Notes under the pieces: model-generated
What the model saw: the letters and a program-made list of their open reading frames with translations, nothing else
Told to the model about the DNA's origin: nothing
Database searches by the model: none
In this document: piece by piece, positions 1-10,532 of the stretch
Layout: each line of letters begins with the position of its first letter
Numbering within the stretch: position 1 is the stretch's first letter
Translations under genes and position numbers: made by a program
From: Verpa conica
Lineage: Eukaryota > Ascomycota > Pezizomycetes > Pezizales > Morchellaceae
DNA: 64,000 bases
NCBI GenBank assembly: GCA_033030425.1
Contig: JAUFSD010000006.1
Coordinates: 496,001-560,000 of the forward strand
Reading direction: 5' to 3'

Positions 1-3000
1 GTGCTTCAATAGTAGTGTGGTAATCTTACGGCTTCTGGGGAGCGCAAGATTTAGCGGCTTCATGCCATCAGCGTCGGCGGCTTCCGTGTCCACATTTCTT
101 TTCAGTAACAACCGGACAAGATCTTCACGGCCCTTCAATATAGCTAGGTGTAGTGGAGTCCGCGCTTGTTCGTCTCGTGAGTTGATATTTTCTGGTCTTG
201 AGTCATCAAGAAGCTCCTTTACTAGACTAATATGGCCATGGAAGCATGCCAAATGTAGAAGCGTCCTCCCACGTTTATCTTTCTCCAAGGTGCACCCAGA
301 ATGTAGAAACGCCCTCCCCCGTGTATCTTCCTCCAAAATGCACCCAGAATGTAAACCTTGTTTGCATGTTGAACACCCTGCTTCTTTGGCGACAACAGCT
401 TTCTCATCCAGTAGCAATTTCTCAATCAACTCATGCCCCCCCTCAGCTGCTGCATTCAATGCTACCTCCCAATCTATACCTGTTGTATTGTGGTTTTGCT
501 TGGTCTTTAGTAACAAACTCACTATCGACTTATGTCCCCCTCTAGCAGCCCCCGCTAACGCTGTAATTCCATCGGAATTTGCTGGCGCCTCATTGACATT
601 GGCCCCCTTATCGAGTAGCATCTTAACAATCGATTCATGGCCCCCTCCAGCTGCTGCTTGTAATGCAGTTCTCCCAGAATGTTTTGATGGTGGTGCGTCC
701 ACCTCGGCATCCTTGTCCAATAATAATCTGACTATCGGTTCGTGTCCATTTTCTGCTGCTGCTTGCAATGCGGTTCTCCCCGAATGTTCTGATGGTGATG
801 CGTTAACCTCGGCGCCCTTGTCTAATAGTAACTCGACTATCGGTTCGTGTCCATTTTCTGCTGCTGCTTGCAATGCGGTTCTCCCCGAACGTCGTGATGG
901 TGGTGGTAGTGAATTTACATCGGCGCCTTTGTCCAATAGTAACTTGACTATCGGCTCGTGTCCCTTCTCAACTGCTACTTGCAATGCCATCCCCCCATCT
1001 ACACCTGTTGTAGTAGAGTGGGTATCTCTCTCTAGTGGTAAACCAACTATCGAGTCATATCCCCCTCGAGCAGCCCCTGCCAATGCCATGATCCCACCAG
1101 ACTTTGTCGGTGAAGGGTTGGCTTCTGCCTCCGCTGTGGTCCCATCAGACTTTACCGGTGCCTTATTGAATTCTGCCCCTGCCTCGAGTAGAATCATTAC
1201 TATAGATTTATATCCCTCTCTAGCAGCTCCTGCCAATGCCGTGATCCCATCAGACTTTGCCGGTGCCTCATTGACATCGGCCTCCTTATCGAGTAGCACC
1301 TTAACAATCGGTTCGTGTCCATTTTCTGCTGCTGCTTGCAATGCAGTTCTCCCAGAATGTTTTGATGGTGGTGCGTTCACATCGGCGCCTTTGTCTAATA
1401 ACAACTTTACCACTGATCGATATCCCCCTTCAGCTGCTGCTTGCAATGCGGTTCTTCCTGAGTTTCGTGATGGTGGTGCGTTCACATTGGCGGCTTTGCC
1501 TAATAGCATCTCGACAATACATTCATATCCTTTTTCTGCTGCTGCTTGCAATGCGGTTCTTCCTGAATTTCGTGATGGTGGTGCGTTCACATCGGCGGCT
1601 TTGTTTAATAGCATCTCGACAATCCATTCATATCCTTCTTCTGCTGCTGCTTGTAATGCGGTTCTCCCCGAATTTATTGATGGTGGTGCGTTCACATCGG
1701 CGCCTTTGTCTAATAGCATCTTGACCACCAATCCGTCCCCACCTTCAGCTGCTGCTTGTAATGCGGTCCTCCCATTTATACCTGCTGCTAGCGCATTGGG
1801 GTCGGCCCCGGCCCCTAGTAGCAATCTCACTATCGACTCATGCCTTCCTCTGGCAGCTCCTGCCAATGCCGTGATTCCACCAGATTTTGCCGGTGCCTCA
1901 TTGACATCAGCTCCCTTTTTCAGTAGCATTCTCACCACTAATTCATGCCCTCCCTCAGCTGCTGCTTGTAATGCGGTTCTTCTTGAGTTTCGTGGTGGGG
2001 GTGCGTTCACATCGGCGCCTTTGTCGAATAGAAGCCTCATTACCGATAGGCGTCCTTTCTCAGCTGCTGCTTGCAATGCTGTCCCGCCCTCTATACCTGC
2101 TGCTGACGAATTAGGATTGGCCCCGGCCGCCAGTAATAATTTCACTATCGACTCATATCCACCTCTAGTAGATCCAGCCAACACCGTGATTCCATCAGAC
2201 TCATACTCTCCTCTAGCAGCTCCTGCCAACGCTGTGATTCCACCAGTCCTTGCTGGTGCCTCATTCACATCAGCTTTCTTTTCCAGTAGCATCCTCACTA
2301 CAAATTCATGCCCCCTCTCAGCTGCTGCTTGCAATGCGGTTCTTCCTGATTTTTCGGATGGTGGTGCATTCACATTGGCGGCCTTGTTTAATAACAATTT
2401 TACCACTAATCGATGTCCCCCTTCTGCTGCTGCTTGTAATGCGGTTCTCCCCGAACTTTCTGATGGTGGTACGTTCACATCGGCGCCTTTTTCTAATAGC
2501 AACTTTACCACTGTTCGATGTCCCCCTTCAGCTGCTGCTTGTAATGCTGTTCTCCCCGAATTTTCTGATGGTGGTGCGTTCACCTCGGCGCCTTTGTCTA
2601 ATAACAACTTTACCACTGATCGATATCCCCCTTCAGCTGCTGCTTGCAATGCGGTTCTCCCTTTGTCTGATGATGGAGGGTCGTTGGGGTCGGCTTCTTT
2701 CTCCAGTAGCAACTTCACTACCGGCTCGTATCCTTTCGCAGCTGCTATCTGCAATCTGGTTCCTCCCCGCACCTCCTTTTGTAGCTTGTCAATCCCATCC
2801 AGCAATAATTCTACAGCGGGCATATGCCTCCCTTTAGCAGCTCCTAATAATGCTCTAGTCATATTGTCCTCCATCTTTCCTAATAATTCTCTAGCCATAT
2901 TGTCCTCCACCTTTACTAATAATGCTCTAGTCATATTGGCCTTCACCTTTCCTAAGAAAGTACTGGCCATGCTTTCCAATAGCAGGTTTAATACTTCTTC

Positions 3001-3426
3001 ATGTCCCCCTTCTGCTGCAGCTTCCAATGCTGTCTTCCCATCCCCATCAGTTACTAGTACCCGTATATTAGGGTCAGCCCCTTTACCGAGTAGTGATACC
3101 ACAGCTTCTCTGTCCCCACCACTAGCTGCTCTAAACAGCTTCCGGTTATTTTGTGCTACTTGTGGTAGTCTAGGTATATTCCAACTGAAATGTGTGGTTG
3201 GCCAAGCGATGTGCCCAAGCGCAGCTCGGATGTCAAAGCTCTCCGACTCGGAAGAGTCGGGGGTTCCGGGCATAATGGTGGGGGTTGAAGGCTGAATCCT
3301 AGTGACCCCAGGATCTGGGCCTTTCGAATCTGACATGCAAGGCGTATCTGGGGAAACTAGTTGTGATAGCGGTTCTGGAGGCTCAATTGTGATGATTCCA
3401 GGATCTGGGCCTTTCGAATCTGACAT
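1..3426 (-). CDS. Ankyrin-repeat protein, copy 1 (partial, C-terminus beyond the left edge)
   Basis: The minus strand is open in one frame from an ATG at 3426 to position 1 without a stop, giving at least 1,142 residues. After about 110 residues rich in Ser/Pro, the protein is almost entirely ankyrin repeats with the core TALQAAAEGG…VVKLLLEKGADVNAPPS. The period is about 35 residues rather than the usual 33. Ankyrin arrays are protein-binding solenoids; in filamentous fungi they often form the sensor end of NLR-like or CorA-linked proteins, but no effector domain is visible inside the window. The start is uncertain. Upstream, around 3480–3570, another frame contains NIESSFHYENG, matching NIESLCYHGN of the second copy, but it is one base out of frame. 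The N-terminus may therefore be spliced or broken. The long plus-strand frame over the same bases is an antisense shadow of the repeats. Confidence 0.85.
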   Translation of the reverse strand, partial: MSDSKGPDPGIITIEPPEPLSQLVSPDTPCMSDSKGPDPGVTRIQPSTPTIMPGTPDSSESESFDIRAALGHIAWPTTHFSWNIPRLPQVAQNNRKLFRAASGGDREAVVSLLGKGADPNIRVLVTDGDGKTALEAAAEGGHEEVLNLLLESMASTFLGKVKANMTRALLVKVEDNMARELLGKMEDNMTRALLGAAKGRHMPAVELLLDGIDKLQKEVRGGTRLQIAAAKGYEPVVKLLLEKEADPNDPPSSDKGRTALQAAAEGGYRSVVKLLLDKGAEVNAPPSENSGRTALQAAAEGGHRTVVKLLLEKGADVNVPPSESSGRTALQAAAEGGHRLVVKLLLNKAANVNAPPSEKSGRTALQAAAERGHEFVVRMLLEKKADVNEAPARTGGITALAGAARGEYESDGITVLAGSTRGGYESIVKLLLAAGANPNSSAAGIEGGTALQAAAEKGRLSVMRLLFDKGADVNAPPPRNSRRTALQAAAEGGHELVVRMLLKKGADVNEAPAKSGGITALAGAARGRHESIVRLLLGAGADPNALAAGINGRTALQAAAEGGDGLVVKMLLDKGADVNAPPSINSGRTALQAAAEEGYEWIVEMLLNKAADVNAPPSRNSGRTALQAAAEKGYECIVEMLLGKAANVNAPPSRNSGRTALQAAAEGGYRSVVKLLLDKGADVNAPPSKHSGRTALQAAAENGHEPIVKVLLDKEADVNEAPAKSDGITALAGAAREGYKSIVMILLEAGAEFNKAPVKSDGTTAEAEANPSPTKSGGIMALAGAARGGYDSIVGLPLERDTHSTTTGVDGGMALQVAVEKGHEPIVKLLLDKGADVNSLPPPSRRSGRTALQAAAENGHEPIVELLLDKGAEVNASPSEHSGRTALQAAAENGHEPIVRLLLDKDAEVDAPPSKHSGRTALQAAAGGGHESIVKMLLDKGANVNEAPANSDGITALAGAARGGHKSIVSLLLKTKQNHNTTGIDWEVALNAAAEGGHELIEKLLLDEKAVVAKEAGCSTCKQGLHSGCILEEDTRGRAFLHSGCTLEKDKRGRTLLHLACFHGHISLVKELLDDSRPENINSRDEQARTPLHLAILKGREDLVRLLLKRNVDTEAADADGMKPLNLALPRSRKITTLLLKH

Positions 3427-3485
3427 GCTGGGCGTATCTAGGGAAACTAGTTGTGCCGTTGGTTCCTGGGGGTATCCTTGGTACT
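3306..3485 (-). repeat. 90-bp tandem duplication in the N-terminal region of ankyrin copy 1
   Basis: Two units of 90 bp (30 codons) lie side by side. A stretch of about 30 bp beginning at 3308 recurs exactly from 3398. On the minus strand both encode a peptide around MSDSKGPDPG. The second ankyrin gene has only one matching unit (MSTSKEP near 15823), so the duplication is specific to this copy. Confidence 0.85.
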
Positions 3486-3599
3486 TAAATAAACGTTCCG
3501 TTCTCGTAGTGAAAAGAACTTTCTATATTCCTGGAACCAATGATATCAGAAACTAATTCAAAGTTCAACGAAATAGTATATTTTACCTGCCTGGGTGAA

Positions 3600-4245
3600 A
3601 ATCCGAGTTATGTAGGGTATTGCGGAAAGGGGCTTCGATGGCTTCGATAGATTGATAAAAGAGACTGACCTTGGTCGAGCAGGTGTAGGGTAGGATTAAA
3701 CTTGCGGATGCAGGTAGGATTAGCTATATATCACTTAAATAAAGGGCGAAACATGACCATCTGCTCACCTAGAGGGCAGTAAACTCCACTAATTGCCATA
3801 GTAAATCTATTATAACTTCGGATGTCCGGCTCGTAGAGATAGCTAGAAGTATTGTGGATGTTGGAGTTCGAGATAGGTGTTTGCTAGATAACGGTTGACT
3901 GGATTCCTAATAACTGATAGGGGTATGATGACGATGGTTTAAGTAAAATTGCAGTAGGCTTATTTAACTCAGAAGTGAAAGAAGCGTGGAGGAGTATTTT
4001 GGATGTTGTTGAGGGTGTATTGAAGTCTTTTCATATGTAGCCTTAGTTCCTTAGACTAGATAATCACCGATCAGATAGAGTTAATTCTCTTAGTTATTGG
4101 CGTCCCATAAATGAACGAAGTGGCCAATAAAAAGCCCCCATACCTTTTACTTCGCTCAAGGCATCTCGCCAACTCATTTATCAGGCAAAGATAACCACCT
4201 TCGTTGTATCAGAAAAAATGCGTAGCTGAAACATGCGTAGCTAGT
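3600..4245. other. Conserved 5' flank of ankyrin copy 1
   Basis: No gene is seen here. The region is recognisably similar to 16020–16500, upstream of the second ankyrin gene. Shared words include GAGATAGCTAG versus GAGATGGCTAG, GTTCGAGATAGGTGTTT versus GTTCGATAAAGGTGTTT, and CTCGCCAACTCA at 4166 and 16438. This indicates that the duplication took the promoter side with it. Similarity stops close to the first inverted-repeat element at 4247. Confidence 0.5.
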
Positions 4246-4402
4246 ACAGCCTCCGACAAGATTATTGTAGGAGAAAGCATTGGTGGGCAGGAGTGCTGTG
4301 TCCAATACCCACCGACCGTAAGAGAATCTGAAAGACCAATAGATCCCCTGGAACCCGGGAAATCCGCTATGCGGGCGCTGCCGCCACTTCCAACCAAGCG
4401 TA

Positions 4403-4598
4403 TCCCTTTGTCTGGTGAGAATTGCTGCCCACCCAATGTGGCGGTGTTGTAGCTTAGTCAATCACAACATAACCAATAAACAAGAGCGTTTGAGTGAAGT
4501 ATCTGGCAGAGACAACACTTCTGGCCAGTAAGAAGATTTTAATCTTCTCAAGTCCTTTGGCCCCCATTTTGGGTGGGCAGCATCACCAGACAAAGGGA
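4403..4598. mobile_element. 196-bp TIR element with TA duplication
   Basis: Terminal inverted repeats of about 33 bp: TCCCTTTGTCTGGTGA… at the left is mirrored by …TCACCAGACAAAGGGA at the right, each followed inward by a TGCTGCCCACCC block. TA dinucleotides at 4401–4402 and 4599–4600 look like the target-site duplication. It is non-coding and internal to the larger mosaic. A TA duplication with short TIRs is typical of Tc1/mariner-derived MITEs. Confidence 0.75.
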
Positions 4599-4640
4599 TA
4601 GGAACTATCTGATCATAAGGATCACCACAACCTTCAGCTA

Positions 4641-4791
4641 CAGATTCTGACAACAAAGATCGAGAAGCGCGGGGTTCGAACATCGGGTTTGTATTGGCAT
4701 TTCGGTCTTGTGACAAAGATTCTAGCAGTTGTACTGGCTGTAGGGCCCTGCTCACTGACCCTTGTTTCTCGATCTTTTTTACCAGAAGCTG
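4641..4791. mobile_element. 151-bp MITE (family A, inverted orientation)
   Basis: The left end begins CAGATTCTGACAACAAAG and the right end reads CTTTTTTACCAGAAGCTG, with an inner block GATCGAGAA in both TIRs. It is flanked by TA at 4639–4640 and 4792–4793. The interior matches the copies at 6183–6334 and 6408–6559 in reverse orientation, including shared GGGCCC and CAGTACAA blocks. Confidence 0.8.
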
Positions 4792-5528
4792 TAGGTACAG
4801 TAGGTTTAGAGGGCCCAAAAGAGCCTAGACACCTTTCTAGTGGTGGCTACGACGCCCGCATAGCGAATTTCTCGAGTTTCAACGATATCACTACGGCGAT
4901 CGAAATCTAGATGGCACGCAAGGCACAAAGAAAATTGACCAAAAGATCTCATTTAATTACTAATGTACCGTACTTTCTCGAACAAGGCCGTGTCATGTGT
5001 GTTGGCAATTTGCCTAGGCTGATATTGGAGTATAAAGGTCAGGGTTAGGGTCTGCGGGCCGTCCTAGAGCCTCACTGAGAAGAGGTAACTCGACGTTTGT
5101 TGGACCTACAGTCACTATGTAGAGATTTTCGTGATGGAACAGGTTTCAGAAGGCGCAAAGCGATTCATAAATTTATGTCTCTCTAAGTTTAAAAATTTAC
5201 CAAAAACTTCAAAGGATAATTTTCCAGCGGAAACTTCCTTTGGCTCTCTAGAAGTATAATCTCCTAACTAGAGTATTTAGTTACTTGTGCCTATTTTCTA
5301 ACATGGAAAAACATCGGGGAGATTCCCTGCTGAGACATATTTAGTTATTTTGGACTTGTCTCATCACAAACATTTCTGCATAGTGACTGTATGTACCATG
5401 GGCTGGACTAATTTCAAACACCTGGACACGCGAAGCCTCGTTCAGGATCGCCAAGAAAATATTGTCAGGATCAGTTTAATATATACAGAATCGGAGTCTC
5501 TTCAATATTTGTGGATTCTACCCATGTA

Positions 5529-5674
5529 CTCGGGGCAGGCAAGAAGTTTGGAAAAACAAGGGGGATCCCTGCGACGAATAAGAGGTGTTCTTTCAATGAC
5601 TTTTTGTTCTTCTAGCCAATGAGTCTGGCTTGAAGGGTCTCCCCTGTTTTTCAAAACTTCTTCCCTGACGCGAG
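5529..5674. mobile_element. 146-bp TIR element
   Basis: TIRs of about 45 bp with a few mismatches: CTCGGGGCAGGCAAGAAG at the left pairs with CTTCTTCCCTGACGCGAG at the right, then a GGAAAAACA block on each side. TA dinucleotides flank it at 5527–5528 and 5675–5676; the latter TA is also the left target site of the next element. A partial relative of one end lies near 5305–5335. Confidence 0.75.
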
Positions 5675-5676
5675 TA

Positions 5677-5919
5677 CTTGCTAAAAAAAAAAAGATGGCT
5701 CGGGGGTGAACTTAGCGACCTAACACCCCACCAAAACCCTACCACCACAATATAGTAGGAAGCAGGGGAATTTGTAGGGAGCTATTTACTGAATTAGTGT
5801 AAATTTAAAACCGACCAGCCTCCTTATATAAAGCCAGATTCTCTGTTCAGAAGGTTTGTTGTTGATGGGTACCATGGTTGCTAGGTTTACCCCCGAGCCA
5901 TCTTTTATTTTTTAGCAAG
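5677..5919. mobile_element. 243-bp TIR element abutting the previous one
   Basis: Long TIRs start CTTGCTAAAAAAAAAA and end TTTTTTAGCAAG, with a matching inner block AGATGGCTCGGGGGT and its complement. TA at 5675–5676 and 5920–5921 is the inferred duplication. It sits base-to-base against the 5529–5674 element, so one inserted at the TA flank of the other. It is non-coding. Confidence 0.8.
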
Positions 5920-6060
5920 TAGACTATGGCGTTTGGCCTGGAACAACATTCAGCAACTTTATGTGAATTATGATATGTAGGCCATAGGTTCGAGGCCTTT
6001 ATTAGCGCCTCGGCAAAGGTCCTAGCAGCATCATTTGTCCAAGAACCCTTATCTGTTATA

Positions 6061-6357
6061 CAGCCTCCGGCAAGATTATTGTAGAAAAAAGCATTGATGA
6101 GCAGGAGTGCTGTGTCTAATACTCACCGTAAGAGAATCTGAAAGGCGGGTAGATCCCATGGATCTCGAACCCCATGTTTCTATAGTCTCCGGCAAGAAAG
6201 ATCGAGAAACCAGGGTTAGTGAGCAGGGGCCCAACAGCCAGTACAATTGCTATAATCTTTGCCACAATACTGAAAAACCAATAGAAACCCTAAATTCGAA
6301 CTCCACGTTTCTCGATCTTTGTTGCCGGAAGCTGTACAATAATTTTGCCGGAGGCCG
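6061..6357. mobile_element. MITE (family B) interrupted by a family A MITE
   Basis: The left TIR is CAGCCTCCGGCAAGATTATT and the right TIR ends AATTTTGCCGGAGGCCG, with TA at 6059–6060 and 6358–6359. It would be about 143 bp without the nested family A copy at 6183–6334. The left 120 bp also matches the truncated copy starting at 4247. Confidence 0.8.
6183..6334. mobile_element. 152-bp MITE (family A) nested inside 6061–6357
   Basis: The right TIR reads CTTTGTTGCCGGAAGCTG and the left TAGTCTCCGGCAAGAAAG; GATCGAGAAAC follows in both. TA duplications are at 6181–6182 and 6335–6336. It shares its interior with the other two family A copies. The leftmost base has drifted from C to T. Confidence 0.8.
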
Positions 6358-6407
6358 TATATTAGGTGCTGCACTTATATGGAAGCTAGTTGGTGGCTGC
6401 TTTTCTA

Positions 6408-6559
6408 CAGCGTACGGTAAAAAAGATCGAGAAACCAGGGTCTATTACCAGGGTATTGTGGCCAATCCTACTACTAGAATCTTTGCCAAAAACCTAAAGA
6501 ACGAATAGGAACGCTGATTCTCGTATCTAGCGTTTCTCGATCTTTTTTACCGTTCGCTG
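6408..6559. mobile_element. 152-bp MITE (family A)
   Basis: This is the cleanest copy. The TIRs CAGCGTACGGTAAAAAAG and CTTTTTTACCGTTCGCTG differ at only one position over about 30 bp and are flanked by TA at 6406–6407 and 6560–6561. The near-perfect TIRs suggest it is the youngest of the three copies. Confidence 0.85.
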
Positions 6560-6561
6560 TA

Positions 6562-8912
6562 AGATGTCGATTATAAACGCAAGACCTATAGTATTTTAAT
6601 CACTAGAATCTGTCGCCCCCGATAAGAACCCTTATCTAGGTCACCTACCCTGAAAGAGCAGTAGAGAACAAGGGCCCTATTTTGCCACTCGTGATCGGCT
6701 GCTGCTCAACAAAGTGATAACCATCAGATCTAGAGCTGGAATAAAGATCATCGAAGCTTAACAACGCGTTCAGCAGGAAGTAGAATCGATTTCAATATGT
6801 GCACTTGGGGTTTCGTACCCCCAAGCTCCTACTACACCTTAACGCCAGCACAAAACTTAAACTCTCACCCCCTGGAGCCCCTGGTGCTGTATCCTTTGAC
6901 CACACGCACTAGCCCTACTTTTGGGGTGACCCATTGCTCTACTCCCGCTGGAGCCTAGTAACCAGAAGGGTTTAGAAAGGTTACCTGGCAGCTGTTGTTT
7001 GCTGTTTTTTTGCCTCTCGGACCTCAATTCTCTACTGTTTCTCATTACCGAGTTCCTCTATTCATCAATATGGGCGCCTCCAAGAAGTACATATATAGAA
7101 AAAATAGACAAGTTTGGCTTCAATATCAATTGTATCAATTAAAATGCAGTACCTAGCCTTAATTAAACGCATACACCCTACACCCTACACCTACAAGGCG
7201 CAATTTTTCATATGGTATACGCAATAGTGGTCTCTTTGGGCGAGCCTAGATATAATCCCATTTCTTTGCTGGTGTTCGTAGCAATAGGCGTAACGCACAA
7301 CCCACTCAATCTACCAGAAACACCAGAAATATCAGCGTATGTCACCCGTAGGTCTTCAAATTCATCTCCACAACTCTGTGTTCATTACTGAAGAGTTGTT
7401 ATGTCTATCCCTGAATCAATAATGTTTATTGTCTTTTAATGCCAAGGCGGCCCATACCCTCTGTAGAAACGACATGTTGTCTAATACCGAGTACTGTAGG
7501 CTTCTTGGTATCTCATACGAATAAGATCGATCGGAGAATAGGGGAGTTAGGTCAATATTAAAGAGGGGATAAATCTATAGTATTGTTGATGCCGCAAGAA
7601 TAGATAGTCTCTGTGTGCTATGCTATACGTACTAACCATAAAAGACAGAGGTCATGATGGCTGATACCTTGTAGTCTTTGATGCTACGCCACAATACATG
7701 CTGCTGAGGCCCCCCAACCTTTAAGCCTTAACCCAATGTGTTTTTTTTCCGAGATATTTTTCTTTACGATATCGATACCTAATTTACAAAGGATATTACA
7801 ACGTAATGCATGTAGCTGGGATGGGGCCCAAGGTCACCTTCTTCTTTCCACCAGACAAGCCCTCCACGACCACAACAAACAGTCTTGAGATCAGGCAACA
7901 GGCATTCAGCCGCAAAGATGCTCCTTAGTTATAAAGATGAGGCAGCACTTATACCGGGGATCTCCTCTATTAGACTATTATTATTATTCTAATATTGATT
8001 TTACGTTTTGTTTCATTTTGTTTAAAGGTTGTCTATACCTTATCGTTCGCTGCCCCTTTTCAGTAGGGGCGGAAATCATAGCTATGTTAGCAGGATAGAC
8101 TCAGGCGGGTATTGAATTTTGGCCTCCTACCAATGAGGGCCTGACTTGTTTTGTGGGTTAGGGGATGGGCTAGGGGAAACTAATTCAGGAAACCCTCTGA
8201 CTGGACCACCACTCTAGCTAAAGACATGGTTAGCTATTACACAAGGGGGAAAACACTTTTTCCCATCTTAAGGGATAAAAAAATGATTTTTTTGGAGGGG
8301 GTCTTGCTCTTGGCATCTGTAAGCTATATATGCTCTTTTTAGTATGGGCCATGCGCGGTGGCGCAGAGAAGTTCCAAGGCCGAGAATTGCATATATAAAC
8401 ATTCCTAGTACGCCATTCCAATTATTCATTTACACAAACAGCTAAGTGGCCTGGAGATTGAGGTAAAGTTATTTTAATATATATGGTCCAAGCTCTACTA
8501 ATATAGATTTAAATAAAGCGATAGCTCGTAACGCATCATCACTATAAAAGGCAAGTAGGATTATTTTGGTTACTATTAGACCCTTTAGTTGGCCCCGCCT
8601 CGTACTACATCTAGTTAAGTCGCTCAAGTCGGGTAATAAGAGCGTAAACATGCAAGTATATCATACAGGGGTTTTCGTTAGATGAAGGGCCTCTATAGAT
8701 CTAGTAGAGAAAACCCTTGTATATAGAATGCCGCTGAAGCCAAGCTTAGCTCGCAAATATGTTAATTAAATTCCTTTTAGACTTTAATGCCGGTAAGAAA
8801 TACTGTAGAGCATTAGAATATCGTACTCAAAGGTAAGTATTTAAGTTAGGCTATATTTAGAATGAATCTTTGATATTGGTGGAGAGGAGGGGGATATAGC
8901 AACCAGCGTCTA
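6562..8912. other. Gene-free AT-rich interval
   Basis: Only short open frames with no recognisable motif are present. I see no tRNA-like B box and no further clear terminal inverted repeats. A CCCCAAG/CTTGGGG-type short inverted pair occurs near 6805–6830. Confidence 0.4.
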
Positions 8913-9147
8913 CTAGTGCAAAAATAAAGTCTGTTCGGTTTTGTACAAGCAACAAAGTCTACCCCAATAAAAATGTCAATAGCAAAAAATTCCCCTTATC
9001 CCTATTCATATACATAAATTCTAATATAGTCTTCTGAAGCTTTGTAGCTCTAATTTCATCCTAAAATTAGTTGCTGTGAGGTTTAGTTGTGAGGTTGGTG
9101 GTTGCATCGCCATGTACCGAACCAAACAGACTTTATTTTCGCACTAG
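8913..9147. mobile_element. 235-bp TIR element
   Basis: TIRs of about 38 bp: CTAGTGCAAAAATAAAG at the left mirrors CTTTATTTTCGCACTAG at the right, followed inward by TCTGTTCGG and CCAAACAGA. TA dinucleotides at 8911–8912 and 9148–9149 form the probable target duplication. No coding content. Confidence 0.8.
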
Positions 9148-9275
9148 TAGAAGAGGAAGAGACCAAATGAGTTTGTTTACTACCGGTGGCATATCAAAGT
9201 ATAAGAACGCTAGATCCTAGCATCCTGTACTAATTAGGTCAAGCGCCCCTAATTAGCATCATCTAATTTATTATA

Positions 9276-9508
9276 CCCAGGCGTTTATTAAATACTCGGA
9301 GTGAGATCGCGACCGCGGCCAACCCCTTGAACGGAAACACCGTAGTAGCTAGCAGAACAGTAAAAAAAGTGAACTACACAATAATAGAGTCGCTATAGCC
9401 TAACAAGGGAATACACTGCCTTTATGGCTGTCTTGGTTGTCTTAGGCCGGCTGCATCGTGATGGGTCTTGGTTGTAACCTCGCCTTGAGTATTTAATAAA
9501 CGCTTGAG
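9276..9508. mobile_element. 233-bp TIR element
   Basis: The left end CCCAGGCGTTTATTAAATAC pairs with the right end GTATTTAATAAACGCTTGAG, and weaker pairing continues inward for about 15 bp. TA flanks at 9274–9275 and 9509–9510. The TIRs are more diverged than in the other elements, so this copy is probably older. A 63-codon minus-strand frame crossing it is not convincing. Confidence 0.65.
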
Positions 9509-10010
9509 TAGGGGGGACAAAAATACCCGGTCCCTCTCGTAGCAACTGAGAGTCCCATCTCGATGCGATATCGACCTCTTCCACAAAAATGCATAGATTA
9601 ATGTATTACTTCTCTATTTAGACTTTCTGTTTTTATCTACTGTGGTTGTATAGTGATACTCATCTCAAGCCTTCCGTTACTGTGGGAGGGAGATGTGACT
9701 AAGGGCAGGGTATAGAATAAATGTCTTGGCGGGGCTAGCCCATTAGATAAAAGGCCTACGGACATGAAGATAAAACATCATCGTCCCATGAATAGAAGTT
9801 ACAACCCCACATTACCTTATATAGGTGGCCAGGCATTTTTGTCCCCTACAATAGTTAGGTGGCAAAGTGGCTAGACCACTGGAGAGACAAGCAACTATCA
9901 CTAATACATAAGCACCTGCCTCCGTAAATTAGCCCCGACTCAAGTATAGTGTGCTGGATTCAGTGAAGATAGCACATACAAGCGCTGGAGTCTAGTATTT
10001 TTATACTTAA

Positions 10011-10028
10011 TTTACTACTAGTAGTAAA
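10011..10028. repeat. 18-bp perfect palindrome
   Basis: TTTACTACTAGTAGTAAA is its own reverse complement. It lies in the gene-free stretch downstream of the CorA gene, within an AT-rich context. Function unknown; it could be a protein-binding site or chance. Confidence 0.5.
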
Positions 10029-10532
10029 AAACTTTTGACCGCTTTACGCTTCCATATAGCACATTAATTGGGATATAGAGTTAAAGCCAAGGCCGTCAAA
10101 CCACGCTAGTAAACTACTACATAGAACAGCTATATTAAGAGTAAATTTGATTATAATCTATGTACTCAAAGATATAATTGGCTTTAAGTTCTTGTCTCAT
10201 CTATTGAAGAACACAAACCCCATAATGCCTAGGTCTGATCTTGTTAATAAAAGTAGGCTTATCCCTAAACATATGTACTAGTAAAATCTAGTAAAATCTA
10301 GAAGATTACGGTGGCTCTTTACCGGAAGCAATATCACCAGTCCCTCGTACCTCACCAAACAGATTGCACCCTTGTGATTGACTCTATACAAAGTTTAAAA
10401 ATAAGAAAAAAAATTACACAACGAAACCTATCAGGCAGTTGTATCCAAATAAGCCATAAAATCCTGAACAAAACCCTCCCATATTTCTGACTGTAAATGA
10501 CAAAAAAAAGTTCCTCCCAATAGCTATACCCA

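Larger units (their letters stand above)
4247..4880. mobile_element. Mosaic of nested MITE-like elements
   Basis: The left end (from 4247, after a TA) matches the element at 6061–6357, beginning CAGCCTCCGACAAGATTATT and continuing for about 120 bp. Inside it, an inverted pair GAAATCCGCTATGCGGGCG (4360–4378) and its complement (4853–4871) bounds another element. That element in turn holds the elements at 4403–4598 and 4641–4791. No transposase coding sequence is present. The order of insertions is inferred from the nesting. Confidence 0.65.

Noticed and set aside
17..3295. Plus-strand open frame of 1,092 codons
   Set aside because: Its repeats (SAAACNAVLPE…) are the exact antisense of the ankyrin consensus TALQAAA on the minus strand; the long opening is a by-product of repeated codons.
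4174..4910. Short frames crossing the MITE mosaic
   Set aside because: They cross terminal inverted repeats and appear on both strands alike, as expected for non-coding elements.
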